Shown here: in pieces, positions 16,573-24,001 of the stretch
Layout of the letters: each line of letters starts with the position of its first letter
Numbering within the stretch: the stretch's first letter is position 1
Source of the DNA: Acidobacteriota bacterium
GTDB lineage: Bacteria; Acidobacteriota; Terriglobia; Bryobacterales; Bryobacteraceae
Length of the DNA: 64,000 bases
NCBI GenBank assembly: GCA_023436715.1
Contig: JAEZIJ010000210.1
Span: forward strand, 14,974-78,973
Reading direction: 5' to 3'
The notes under the pieces: generated by a model
What the model was told of the DNA's origin: nothing
Seen by the model: only the letters and a program-made list of their open reading frames with translations
Databases searched by the model: none
Position numbers and translations under genes: made by a program

Positions 16573-18381
16573 ATGGAGCTGCGAGAGAAAGTCAGTCAAC
16601 TTCCTCCGCTTCCCGGCGTGTATCTGTACAAAGACGCCGGCGGGCGTGTGATATACGTCGGCAAGGCCAAGAGCCTGCGCAGCCGCGTCCGGAGCTATTT
16701 TTCCGACGACAAGCTGGCCGATGCGAAAACCGGCTCCCTGATATCCGAAGCCACCGACCTCGAATACATCCTTGTCGATAACGAAAAGGAAGCGCTCGCG
16801 CTCGAGAACAACCTCATCAAGCAGTGGAAGCCGCGCTTCAACGTCCTGCTGCGCGACGACAAAACCTACCCGTACATCAAGTTGACCAACGAGAAATACC
16901 CGCGGGTGTACGTGACGCGGCGCCTCTTCAAGGACGGGTCCAGCTACTATGGCCCGTACTTCCCCGGCAACCTGGCCCACCGGCTCGTACACTTTATCAA
17001 TCGCTTCTTCGGCGTGCCGTCGTGCAAAGTGGACATGACCCGGCGGCATCAGTACGCCTGCCTGCAATACCACATCAACCGCTGCCTTGGGCCATGCGTG
17101 GATGGACTGACCGCCGACGAGGCGTACGCCCGCGCCGTGCGCGAGGTCCGGCTGTTCCTCGAAGGCAAGCATCGCGTCCTGATCTCCGAGTTGCGGTCCC
17201 ACATGGAGTCGGCCGCCGAGGAGATGCGGTTCGAGCAGGCGGCGGTGCTGCGGGACGCGGTCTCGACCATCGAGGAGATGGACCAGAAGCAGAAGATGGC
17301 GGCGGCTCAGGGCGAGGACACCGACATCTTCGGGCTTTACGCCGAACCGCCGCTCGTGGCTGTCGATGTGTTCCACCTGCGGAAGGGCCGTGTGGTGGAC
17401 CGGCGCGAGTTTTTCTGGGAGGACCAGTCCGAGTTCGAGCCGGCGGAGTTCGTCTCCTCGCTGCTGAAGCAGTTCTACCTCGACCAGGACTACGTGCCCG
17501 GTTCGATCCACGTCCCGCTCGAGTTTGAAGAGCGTGAACTCCTTGAGGAAGTGCTCTCGGAAAAGCGCGGCCGCAAGGTGGAGATACACACGCCCCAGCG
17601 CGGGCCGAAGAAGGCGATGCTGGCCTTTGCGGAGACGAATGCCCGGCACTTGTTCGAACAGCGGTTCCGGGTGATGAAGCCCTCGGCGCAGGCCGTCCGC
17701 GAGTCCCTCCAGGAGATGCTGGGGCTGGAAGAGGCGCCGCGCCGCATCGAGTGCTTCGACATTTCTCATATCCAGGGCACGGATAAGGTCGCCAGCATGG
17801 TGGTCTGGGAAGACGGGCGCATGAAGAAGTCCGACTACCGGAAGTTCATCATCCGCGAGGTGGAAGGCAACGACGATTTCGCTTCCATGCGTGAGGTGAT
17901 CCGGCGGCGCTACTCGCGTTTGAAGGACCATGGCGAGAAGATGCCCGGTCTGGTGCTCGTGGACGGCGGCCTGGGCCAACTGCACGCGGCGGCCGGGGCT
18001 CTCGAGGCGATCGGCGTCGTGGATCTGCCGCTTGCCTCCATCGCAAAGCGGGAGGAGTGGATCTACGTCTACGGGCAGGAGGAGGAGCCTGTCGTGCTGG
18101 ACCGGTTCTCACCCGTGCTGCATCTCATCCAGAGTGTCCGGGATGAAGCCCACCGTTTCGCGGTGACCTTCCACCGCGCGCGGCGCGACGCGGCCCGGCT
18201 CAGTTCCGAACTGGACGAAATCCCCGGCATCGGCCCGAAGACCGTGCGCAAGCTGCTGACCCACTTCGGCAGCGCCGAGCGCGTGCGGCAGGCCACCGAA
18301 TCGGAGCTGATGATGCTGGTAGGCCGCGCCACCACTCGTCGCCTCATCGAGTTCCGGGCTACGCAATCCACAAACTCCTGA
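16573..18381 (+). CDS. uvrC: UvrABC excinuclease subunit C
   Basis: Makes the two incisions in nucleotide excision repair together with UvrB. An N-terminal GIY-YIG nuclease (GVYLYKDAGGRVIYVGKAKS) is followed by a UVR domain near residues 205-240 (EEMRFEQAAVLRD), which contacts UvrB. Next come an RNase H-like endonuclease domain (ECFDISHIQGTDKVASMV and VDGGLGQL) and a C-terminal HhH pair (IPGIGPKTVRKLLTHFGS). About 602 residues from ATG 16573. An in-frame GTG at 16561 is possible; neither has a good Shine-Dalgarno. Confidence 0.96.
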   Translation: MELREKVSQLPPLPGVYLYKDAGGRVIYVGKAKSLRSRVRSYFSDDKLADAKTGSLISEATDLEYILVDNEKEALALENNLIKQWKPRFNVLLRDDKTYPYIKLTNEKYPRVYVTRRLFKDGSSYYGPYFPGNLAHRLVHFINRFFGVPSCKVDMTRRHQYACLQYHINRCLGPCVDGLTADEAYARAVREVRLFLEGKHRVLISELRSHMESAAEEMRFEQAAVLRDAVSTIEEMDQKQKMAAAQGEDTDIFGLYAEPPLVAVDVFHLRKGRVVDRREFFWEDQSEFEPAEFVSSLLKQFYLDQDYVPGSIHVPLEFEERELLEEVLSEKRGRKVEIHTPQRGPKKAMLAFAETNARHLFEQRFRVMKPSAQAVRESLQEMLGLEEAPRRIECFDISHIQGTDKVASMVVWEDGRMKKSDYRKFIIREVEGNDDFASMREVIRRRYSRLKDHGEKMPGLVLVDGGLGQLHAAAGALEAIGVVDLPLASIAKREEWIYVYGQEEEPVVLDRFSPVLHLIQSVRDEAHRFAVTFHRARRDAARLSSELDEIPGIGPKTVRKLLTHFGSAERVRQATESELMMLVGRATTRRLIEFRATQSTNS

Positions 18382-18425
18382 GCGCGGGGCTGATTTCGGG
18401 CTTGCGCACCCTGTACCCGGAATTC

Positions 18426-18431
18426 TACCCT
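18426..18431 (+). promoter_or_regulatory. Putative -10 of leaderless FAD-oxidoreductase pseudogene
   Basis: TACCCT lies 6 nt before ATG 18438, the same layout as before bshA, GDPD and the sensor kinase. It may be a fossil promoter, since the gene is broken. Confidence 0.35.
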
Positions 18432-18437
18432 GCAAAC

Positions 18438-19487
18438 ATGAATCGTCGTGATTTCCTCGGGTTCGGGCCGTACTCGCTGATGGTGTTCGCGGGCGACCTC
18501 GATGTCCGCGACTTCAAACGCATCGCTCCGCCGGGATCGGGCGGCTTCGCCGCGGAACCGCACATGGCGCTGGTTGACCTCGAGACCGATGTCCTGGTGG
18601 CCGGCGGCGGAATGGCGGGCGTGTGCGCAGCGTCGGCGCGAACTCGCACAAGTCGCGGCCCGGCTGGCGCGAAGCCGGGCTGCTCGAGGAATTCCGGCTC
18701 GACGATGCCGTAAACAACCCCCAACGCTGCTTCGAACTGTGGGACGTGTTGCTCTACCACAAGGTCATGTCCGAGCCCAACATCACGCTGCTGCTCGAAA
18801 GCGTGCTGTACGGCGCGGAGACGAAAGGCGGCCGCATCGAGCGCGTGATGGTGCGCTGCGACAAAAGCGAATGCCTGTACCGCATCAAGGCGAAGATGTA
18901 CCTCGACTGCACCGGCGATTCCCGCCTTGGCCTGGAGGCCGGAGCCCAGATGCGGACCGGCCGTGAAGCCCGCTCGGAGTTCAACGAATCTCTGGCGCCC
19001 GAAAAGGCCGACAACCAAACGCTCGGCAGCAGCATCCTTTTCACCTCGCGCCTGCATCAGAAGGCCATGCCGTTCACCGCGCCGCCGTGGGCGCGCACGA
19101 TCACCAAAGACCAACTGCGGCACCGCGGCATCGATTCCTGGGAGTACGGCTACTGGTGGGTGGAGTGGGGCGGCAACCTCGATACGATTCGCGACAACGA
19201 GCGCATCCGGTTTGAACTGCTCTCTATCGTGCTGGGCGTCTGGGACTACATCAAGAACAGCGGCGAGTTCCCCGGCAGCGCGAACTGGGCGCTCGATTGG
19301 ATCGGCATGATGCCGGGCAAACGCGGCAGCCGCCGGCTGGTGGGCGACCATATCCTTACGCAGAACGACCTGCTCTCGGGCGACTTCGACGACGCAGTAG
19401 CCATCGGCGGCTGGCCGATGGACGATCACCCTCCGGGCGGTTTCGACCGCGCCGATCTTCCGCCCAACACCGTATTGCGCACGCCTA
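18438..19487 (+). pseudogene. FAD-dependent oxidoreductase, internally deleted and 3' truncated
   Basis: The start encodes a FAD-binding motif (DVLVAGGGMAGVCAA). Reading then breaks at about 18630-18633 and continues in a different frame with VGANSHKSRPGWREAGLLEE. Intact relatives of this FAD_oxidored-type family carry about 30-40 residues between these two points, including the LGGNSSSE-type region, so a deletion removed them and shifted the frame. Homology then runs cleanly to PPNTVLRTPS and stops near 19487, where an unrelated membrane-protein sequence begins. The missing C-terminus and the frameshift make function unlikely. Confidence 0.8.
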
Positions 19488-19846
19488 GTCATTATGTCGG
19501 CATTGCCATCGCAGTGGGCTTCGGGGGCCTATACTCAGTGGGATTCCTAGCGTTCATGGAGACCCTCATCGGGGATTCTGAAAACCTCGGTGTTATCTCT
19601 CCAGTCGTGGTCCTTCTCTTTATCGAAGCTGTGCTGTTCGGGGCTATCTTCGGCTTAACAAAGCTGATCCCCTGGCTCACCGATGCTCGTATCCCAAAAG
19701 TTACCGTTTTTGCGGCGACAGCCTTTACAGCGGCGTTCTACATCATTGTTGGAGGAGGAGTAGAGATGGGTGTGCTTACAGGCATGGGGACGATGGTTTT
19801 TGCGGCCCCTGCGGTCGGGGCTTTCCTCCTGGGCCAAAGAGAGTGA
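19488..19846 (+). pseudogene. Membrane protein C-terminal fragment
   Basis: In frame with the truncated oxidoreductase but unrelated to it: about 119 residues with three to four strongly hydrophobic segments (VGIAIAVGFGGLYSVGFLAF, VVVLLFIEAVLFGAIFGL, VTVFAATAFTAAFYIIVGGG) ending at TGA 19846. Base composition is visibly less GC-rich than the surroundings. It has no start codon of its own in a sensible place, so it is best read as the 3' part of a membrane gene joined to the oxidoreductase remnant by recombination. I recognise no family. Confidence 0.6.
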
Positions 19847-19944
19847 GCGACACCGAGACTACCTATGACGCCGCCGGCCGCGTGACCCAGATTCAGAAGC
19901 AGGACGAGGCTGCTGTGAGCATTCCGTACTTTTCCACGGGTTAA
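19843..19944 (+). pseudogene. RHS / YD-repeat protein remnant
   Basis: A 33-codon piece in a different frame from the preceding fragment encodes TETTYDAAGRVTQI, the classic YD repeat of RHS toxins and wall-associated proteins (YDxxGRxxxI). It then stops at TAA 19942. GTG 19843 overlaps the previous TGA. Only one repeat is left, with no toxin or cap. It shows that an RHS-type gene once stood here or that a fragment was recombined in. Confidence 0.6.
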
Positions 19945-19947
19945 ACT
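19942..19947 (+). promoter_or_regulatory. Putative -10 of leaderless GDPD gene
   Basis: TAAACT, overlapping the stop of the RHS remnant, lies 6 nt before GTG 19954. No Shine-Dalgarno is present. Confidence 0.4.
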
Positions 19948-19953
19948 GGTCAC

Positions 19954-20736
19954 GTGGTTGAAGTTCACGGCCATCGAGGGGCGCGCGCGCTCCTGCCGGA
20001 GAACACGATGGCCGGTTTCCTGTACGCAATTGATGCCGGCTGCGACGCGATCGAGTTCGATGTGCTCGTGACGCGGGACGATGCTTTGGTCGCCTGCCAC
20101 GATCCTGTACTCAAGCGCCGCGTGCTAATGCCCTGGAAGCACTCCCGCACGGTGCGGAGGTTGTCGCTTGAGGAGTTGAGCCTCGCCGATTGCGGCTCGC
20201 GCAGAAACTTACGGTTCCGGCGACAGAAGCCGGTTCCAGGAGCCCGCATCCCGGCACTCAGGGAAATCTTCGAGCTTGCTTCGCGTGGGGATTTCGGCTT
20301 CGACGTCGAGGTGAAGTGCTTTCCCCAGCGCCCGAATCTTGCGCCGCCGCCGGGCCGCATCGCCGAGTTGCTGGTTGCCGAGATCGAGTTCGCCCGCGTA
20401 GCTTCGAGGGTGACCGTGCTGTCTTTCGACTACCGCGTGCTCCGCGCTCTGCGGGGCGCCGCGCCCCAAATCCGCACTGCCGCGCTCTACGAGTTCGGCC
20501 CGCGCGATTTTGTCTCCATCGCTCGCGAAGCGGAAGCGGAAATCATCGCTCCCTACCACCGCCTGGTCACGCCGCGGAGAGTCGATGCCGCCCACTGTGC
20601 CGGCGTCAAAGTCCTTCCCTGGACGGCTAACCGCCCACGCGACTGGAACCGCCTGATCCGCGCCGGTGTCGACGGCATCGTCACGGACGACCCAGCCGGC
20701 CTCATCGCGTTTCGGGAACGGCCGCCGCGCGTATAA
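19954..20736 (+). CDS. Glycerophosphodiester phosphodiesterase
   Basis: Hydrolyses glycerophosphodiesters to an alcohol and glycerol-3-phosphate. The 260-residue protein has the GDPD signature right at the N-terminus: HGHRGARALLPENTMAGF (catalytic His-Arg), then the metal-binding E-x-D (AIEFDVLVTRD) and ACHDP with the second catalytic histidine. A TIM barrel follows, ending in PWTANRP and DGIVTDDP. There is no signal peptide, so it is cytoplasmic, as UgpQ is. The start is GTG 19954. The sensor kinase starts 7 nt after its stop. Confidence 0.92.
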   Translation: MVEVHGHRGARALLPENTMAGFLYAIDAGCDAIEFDVLVTRDDALVACHDPVLKRRVLMPWKHSRTVRRLSLEELSLADCGSRRNLRFRRQKPVPGARIPALREIFELASRGDFGFDVEVKCFPQRPNLAPPPGRIAELLVAEIEFARVASRVTVLSFDYRVLRALRGAAPQIRTAALYEFGPRDFVSIAREAEAEIIAPYHRLVTPRRVDAAHCAGVKVLPWTANRPRDWNRLIRAGVDGIVTDDPAGLIAFRERPPRV

Positions 20737-20737
20737 T
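20732..20737 (+). promoter_or_regulatory. Consensus -10 of leaderless sensor-kinase gene
   Basis: A perfect TATAAT overlaps the GDPD stop codon and lies 6 nt before GTG 20744. The start has no Shine-Dalgarno. This is the clearest leaderless-type promoter in the window; the -35 is weak. Confidence 0.55.
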
Positions 20738-20743
20738 CGTCTG

Positions 20744-22348
20744 GTGCTCAGACGGCTGGCTCCGAAACTGATCCTGGCGCTGACGGTAATCGTCATCATC
20801 ATCGACACACTGCTCGGTGTGGTGATCTCCCGCATCGAGGAGCGGCACCTCCTGGATACGATGATCCTCGGCGCGGACCAGCTTTCCCGCGGCATCACAA
20901 GCACCACCTGGCACGCGATGCTTGCGGACCATCGCGCCTCCGCCTACGAGATCATGCGGACCATCTCGCTCAAGCAGGGCATCGAGCGCATCCGGATTTT
21001 CAACGCGAACGGCCGGATCATGTTCTCGACCATCCCCGGCGAACGCGACAAGCAGGTGGATAAGGACGCCGAGAGTTGCTCGCTCTGTCACGCTTCCACC
21101 GAGCCGCTCGTAAAGGTGGACGTGCCATCGCGCGCCCGCATCTTCCGCGGCAGGGGCGGCCGGCGCAACCTCGCCATGATCACGCCAATCTACAACGAGC
21201 CTTCGTGCAGCGAGGCGGCCTGCCACGCCCACCCCGCCGGCACGAAAGTCCTGGGTGTGCTCGATGTGGCGCTGAATCTCGATCCGGTGGATGGCGAGGT
21301 GGCAGCCATACGATGGAGCGTGTTAGCGGTCACGGGCGTACACATACTGGTCTTCGGCGTATTCATCGTCTTCTTTATCCGTCACTTCCTGGGCAAGCCG
21401 ATACGCAAGCTGGTTGCGGCGACGCAATCCGTGAGCCGCATGGATCTCGACCAGCCGATCGCGATCGGATCGAGCGAGGATCTTGACGAGGTGGCGCGCT
21501 CCTTCAACGCCATGCGCGAGCAATTGAAGGCGGCGCTGGCCGAGATTCACGAGTTTACGCAGCACCTCGAGGCCAAAGTCGCCGAGCGCACCGATCAGTT
21601 GAACGCGGCGCATCGGAAACTGTCGCAAAGCCACCGGCTGGCCTCGCTCGGACAGCTCGCGGCCAGCGTGGCCCACGAGGTCAACAACCCGCTTTGCGGC
21701 GTGCTCAATCTTGCCATGCTGATGCGGCGTTTGCTCGAAAACGGCAGCTTGCCTCCGGAGCGGGTTAAGGAGTTCCGCAAATACCTCGATCTGGTCGTGA
21801 GCGAAACCGAGCGGATCGGGCGCGTGGTCGGCGATTTGCTTGCGTTCTCGCGCTGGCCGAAACCGCAGCGCACCGGGGCCGATCTCAACAAAGTCGTGCG
21901 TGCTACCGCCTCCCTCGCCGCGCACAAGCTGAAGTTGATGAGCGTCGAAATCGAGATTGCGCTCGACGAGAACCTCCCCGTCATTCCGTGCGACGGAGCG
22001 CAAGTCCAGCAGGTGCTCCTGAACCTTCTGCTCAATGCCGGCGAAGCCATGCCCGAGCGGCGCGGCGGGCGTGTGCGGATTGAGACGCGGGCGGAGCCCG
22101 ACGGCCGCTCGGCCGCCATTGCGGTGAGCGATACCGGCGAGGGCATCCCGCCGGAAAACCTGTCGCGCATCTTCGACCCTTTCTTCACCACGAAACCGGA
22201 GGGCAAGGGCGTGGGGCTCGGGCTGGCGGTATCCTACGGAATCGTTCAGGCCCACGGCGGCGAAATCGAAGTGGACAGCAAACCTGGCGTGGGCACGACA
22301 TTCACTGTGAGGCTGCCGCTTGCGGCGCCCGCGGCCATGGAGGAGTGA
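20744..22348 (+). CDS. Sensor histidine kinase with two c-heme-like motifs in the sensor domain
   Basis: Membrane sensor kinase of 534 residues (GTG 20744). TM1 is about residues 6-26 and TM2 about 190-213. The extracytoplasmic part between them carries CSLCH (C112, C115, H116) and CSEAACH (C155, C160, H161), a CxxCH and a Cx4CH that could hold c-type haem. A HAMP domain, a coiled coil, the H-box (ASVAHEVNNPL, H311) and HATPase_c (DTGEGIPPENLSRIFDPFFTT) follow. It pairs with the sigma-54 response regulator four bases downstream. A redox, NO or oxygen signal is plausible. Confidence 0.9.
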   Translation: MLRRLAPKLILALTVIVIIIDTLLGVVISRIEERHLLDTMILGADQLSRGITSTTWHAMLADHRASAYEIMRTISLKQGIERIRIFNANGRIMFSTIPGERDKQVDKDAESCSLCHASTEPLVKVDVPSRARIFRGRGGRRNLAMITPIYNEPSCSEAACHAHPAGTKVLGVLDVALNLDPVDGEVAAIRWSVLAVTGVHILVFGVFIVFFIRHFLGKPIRKLVAATQSVSRMDLDQPIAIGSSEDLDEVARSFNAMREQLKAALAEIHEFTQHLEAKVAERTDQLNAAHRKLSQSHRLASLGQLAASVAHEVNNPLCGVLNLAMLMRRLLENGSLPPERVKEFRKYLDLVVSETERIGRVVGDLLAFSRWPKPQRTGADLNKVVRATASLAAHKLKLMSVEIEIALDENLPVIPCDGAQVQQVLLNLLLNAGEAMPERRGGRVRIETRAEPDGRSAAIAVSDTGEGIPPENLSRIFDPFFTTKPEGKGVGLGLAVSYGIVQAHGGEIEVDSKPGVGTTFTVRLPLAAPAAMEE

Positions 22349-22351
22349 TCG

Positions 22352-23707
22352 ATGCGCTGGAACATTCTCGTGGTGGATGACGAAGACGTGATGCGCGAGT
22401 CGCTGGCCGCATGGCTTCGCGAGGACGGCTATTCCGTCGATACCGCCGCTTCCGGCCGGCAGGCGCTCGAAAAAGCCCGGTCGAAAAACTACGCCGTCTG
22501 CTTCGTCGATCTCAAGATGCCGGGAGGCATGGACGGCCTCGAGACCATGCGCGAGATTCGCAAGCTGTCGCCCGAGGCGGCCATCGTCATCATCACCGCC
22601 TACGCTACCGTCGATACGGCGGTGGCGGCCATGAAACAGGGCGCGCAGGAGTACGTTGTCAAGCCATGCAACCCGCGCGAGATCTCGCTGATGGTCGCGA
22701 GGATGCTAAAGGTCAAGCGGCTCGAACGCGAGAACGCGATCCTGCGGGAGAAACTGGCGCGGCGGTACCGCTATCAGGACCTGGTCACCAAGAACCCGCG
22801 GATGCTCGAAATCATCGGCCTGAGCAGGCAGATCGCGGACCTGCCGAGCACGGTCCTGATCCGCGGCGAGAGCGGCACGGGCAAGGGCCTTCTCGCGCGG
22901 GCCATTCACAACGCAAGCCGCCGGGCGCCGCGGCCGTTCATCAGCGTCAGTTGCGCCGCCCTGGCCGAGACGCTGCTCGAATCCGAACTCTTCGGGCACG
23001 AGAGAGGCTCGTTCACGGGCGCGGTGGAGACGGTGAAGGGCAAATTCGAAATCGCCGACGGCGGCACCGTTTTCCTGGACGAGATCGGCGACGTCTCAGC
23101 GAAGCTGCAAACCGACCTGCTGCGCGTGATCGAGGACAAGCGATTCTACCGGGTCGGGGGCTCCGAGGAGATCGTCGTGGACGCGCGAATCGTTGCGGCC
23201 ACGAATGCCGACCTGACGCAGGCGGCGCGAGACGGCCGTTTTCGCGAAGACCTTTACTACCGCCTGAACGTCATCGAGATCGCGATCCCGCCTTTGCGCG
23301 AGCGCCGCGACGATATCCCGCTGCTGGCGCGCCACTTTATCCACCACCGCTCGCACGAACTCGGCAAAGAGGTGTCCGGCATCTCCGAAGATGGCTTGAA
23401 GGCGCTGCTGGAGCACGATTGGCCGGGCAACATCAGGGAACTCGAGAACGCAATCGAGCGTGCGCTCGTCACGTGCGGCCAGGCTCAACTGTGCGAGAGG
23501 GATTTCGCTTTCCTCAAGAAGGACGACAGAAAGGCATGGCCCGTGCCTGCCGGCATGACCCTGGAAGAAATGGAACGGCACGCCATCGCCGCGGTGCTTG
23601 AGCGGCACCAGGGGAATATCAAGGAAACAGCAGGCGCACTTGGAATCGACCGTTCCACGCTTTACGAAAAGATCAAAAGATATGGGATCAGGCGCGGTGG
23701 TGCTTGA
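22352..23707 (+). CDS. Sigma-54-dependent response regulator (NtrC family)
   Basis: Cognate regulator of the preceding kinase. The receiver domain has D10-D11-E, phospho-acceptor D53 (CFVDLKMPG) and the conserved lysine (YVVKP). The AAA+ domain has Walker A GESGTGKG (near residue 173), the sigma-54 contact loop as GSFTGA (in HERGSFTGA, a variant of GAFTGA) and Walker B GGTVFLDEIGD. A Fis-type HTH ends the protein (IKETAGALGIDRSTLYEKIKRYG). At 451 residues it is full-length. It could activate sigma-54 promoters such as the one at 60-75, but the target is unknown. Confidence 0.95.
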   Translation: MRWNILVVDDEDVMRESLAAWLREDGYSVDTAASGRQALEKARSKNYAVCFVDLKMPGGMDGLETMREIRKLSPEAAIVIITAYATVDTAVAAMKQGAQEYVVKPCNPREISLMVARMLKVKRLERENAILREKLARRYRYQDLVTKNPRMLEIIGLSRQIADLPSTVLIRGESGTGKGLLARAIHNASRRAPRPFISVSCAALAETLLESELFGHERGSFTGAVETVKGKFEIADGGTVFLDEIGDVSAKLQTDLLRVIEDKRFYRVGGSEEIVVDARIVAATNADLTQAARDGRFREDLYYRLNVIEIAIPPLRERRDDIPLLARHFIHHRSHELGKEVSGISEDGLKALLEHDWPGNIRELENAIERALVTCGQAQLCERDFAFLKKDDRKAWPVPAGMTLEEMERHAIAAVLERHQGNIKETAGALGIDRSTLYEKIKRYGIRRGGA

Positions 23708-23807
23708 GCCTGTCGTAAACGGCGCCGGCCGCCACCACGAGAACTAGAACGAGTACGCCACCTCCCATCAGGGCGTTGGTCAGATTCAGCCACCACTCTT
23801 GAGCCAT
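23688..23807 (-). CDS. Small single-pass membrane protein
   Basis: A 39-residue ORF starting MAQEWWLNLTNALMGGG, then a strongly hydrophobic helix (VLVLVLVVAAGAVYDRL) and a basic tail KHHRA. The 3' end overlaps the convergent response regulator by 20 nt. No clear Shine-Dalgarno precedes ATG 23807. The clean amphipathic start, transmembrane helix and charged end argue for a real micro-protein, but there is no family to confirm it. Confidence 0.45.
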   Translation of the reverse strand: MAQEWWLNLTNALMGGGVLVLVLVVAAGAVYDRLKHHRA

Positions 23808-23925
23808 AGGTAGGGTCTTGGGCACGCCGGTGGCCAGATTGAAAACAAAAGGACTATCGTGAGCGCCTCTCGGAAAATGTCGGATTTCCCTACACGTCGA
23901 GTCTGGAATTCCTGCATTCGGCCTC

Positions 23926-23959
23926 GTATCAGGGCACGGCTTTAGCCGTGCCCTGATAC
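23926..23959. repeat. Palindromic element, minimal copy
   Basis: A 34-bp perfect palindrome: 15-bp arms GTATCAGGGCACGGC and GCCGTGCCCTGATAC around a TTTA loop. It equals the two ends of the 137-bp element fused, with the centre lost. It sits between the small membrane ORF and the TonB-dependent receptor. Confidence 0.85.
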
Positions 23960-24001
23960 AAAGCGCACGCTCGGATCTGCCAGGGTCTATAGTGCTCCCT
24001 A

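Noticed and set aside
16474..17985. 503-codon open frame on the minus strand
   Set aside because: Antisense to uvrC; no recognisable motif.
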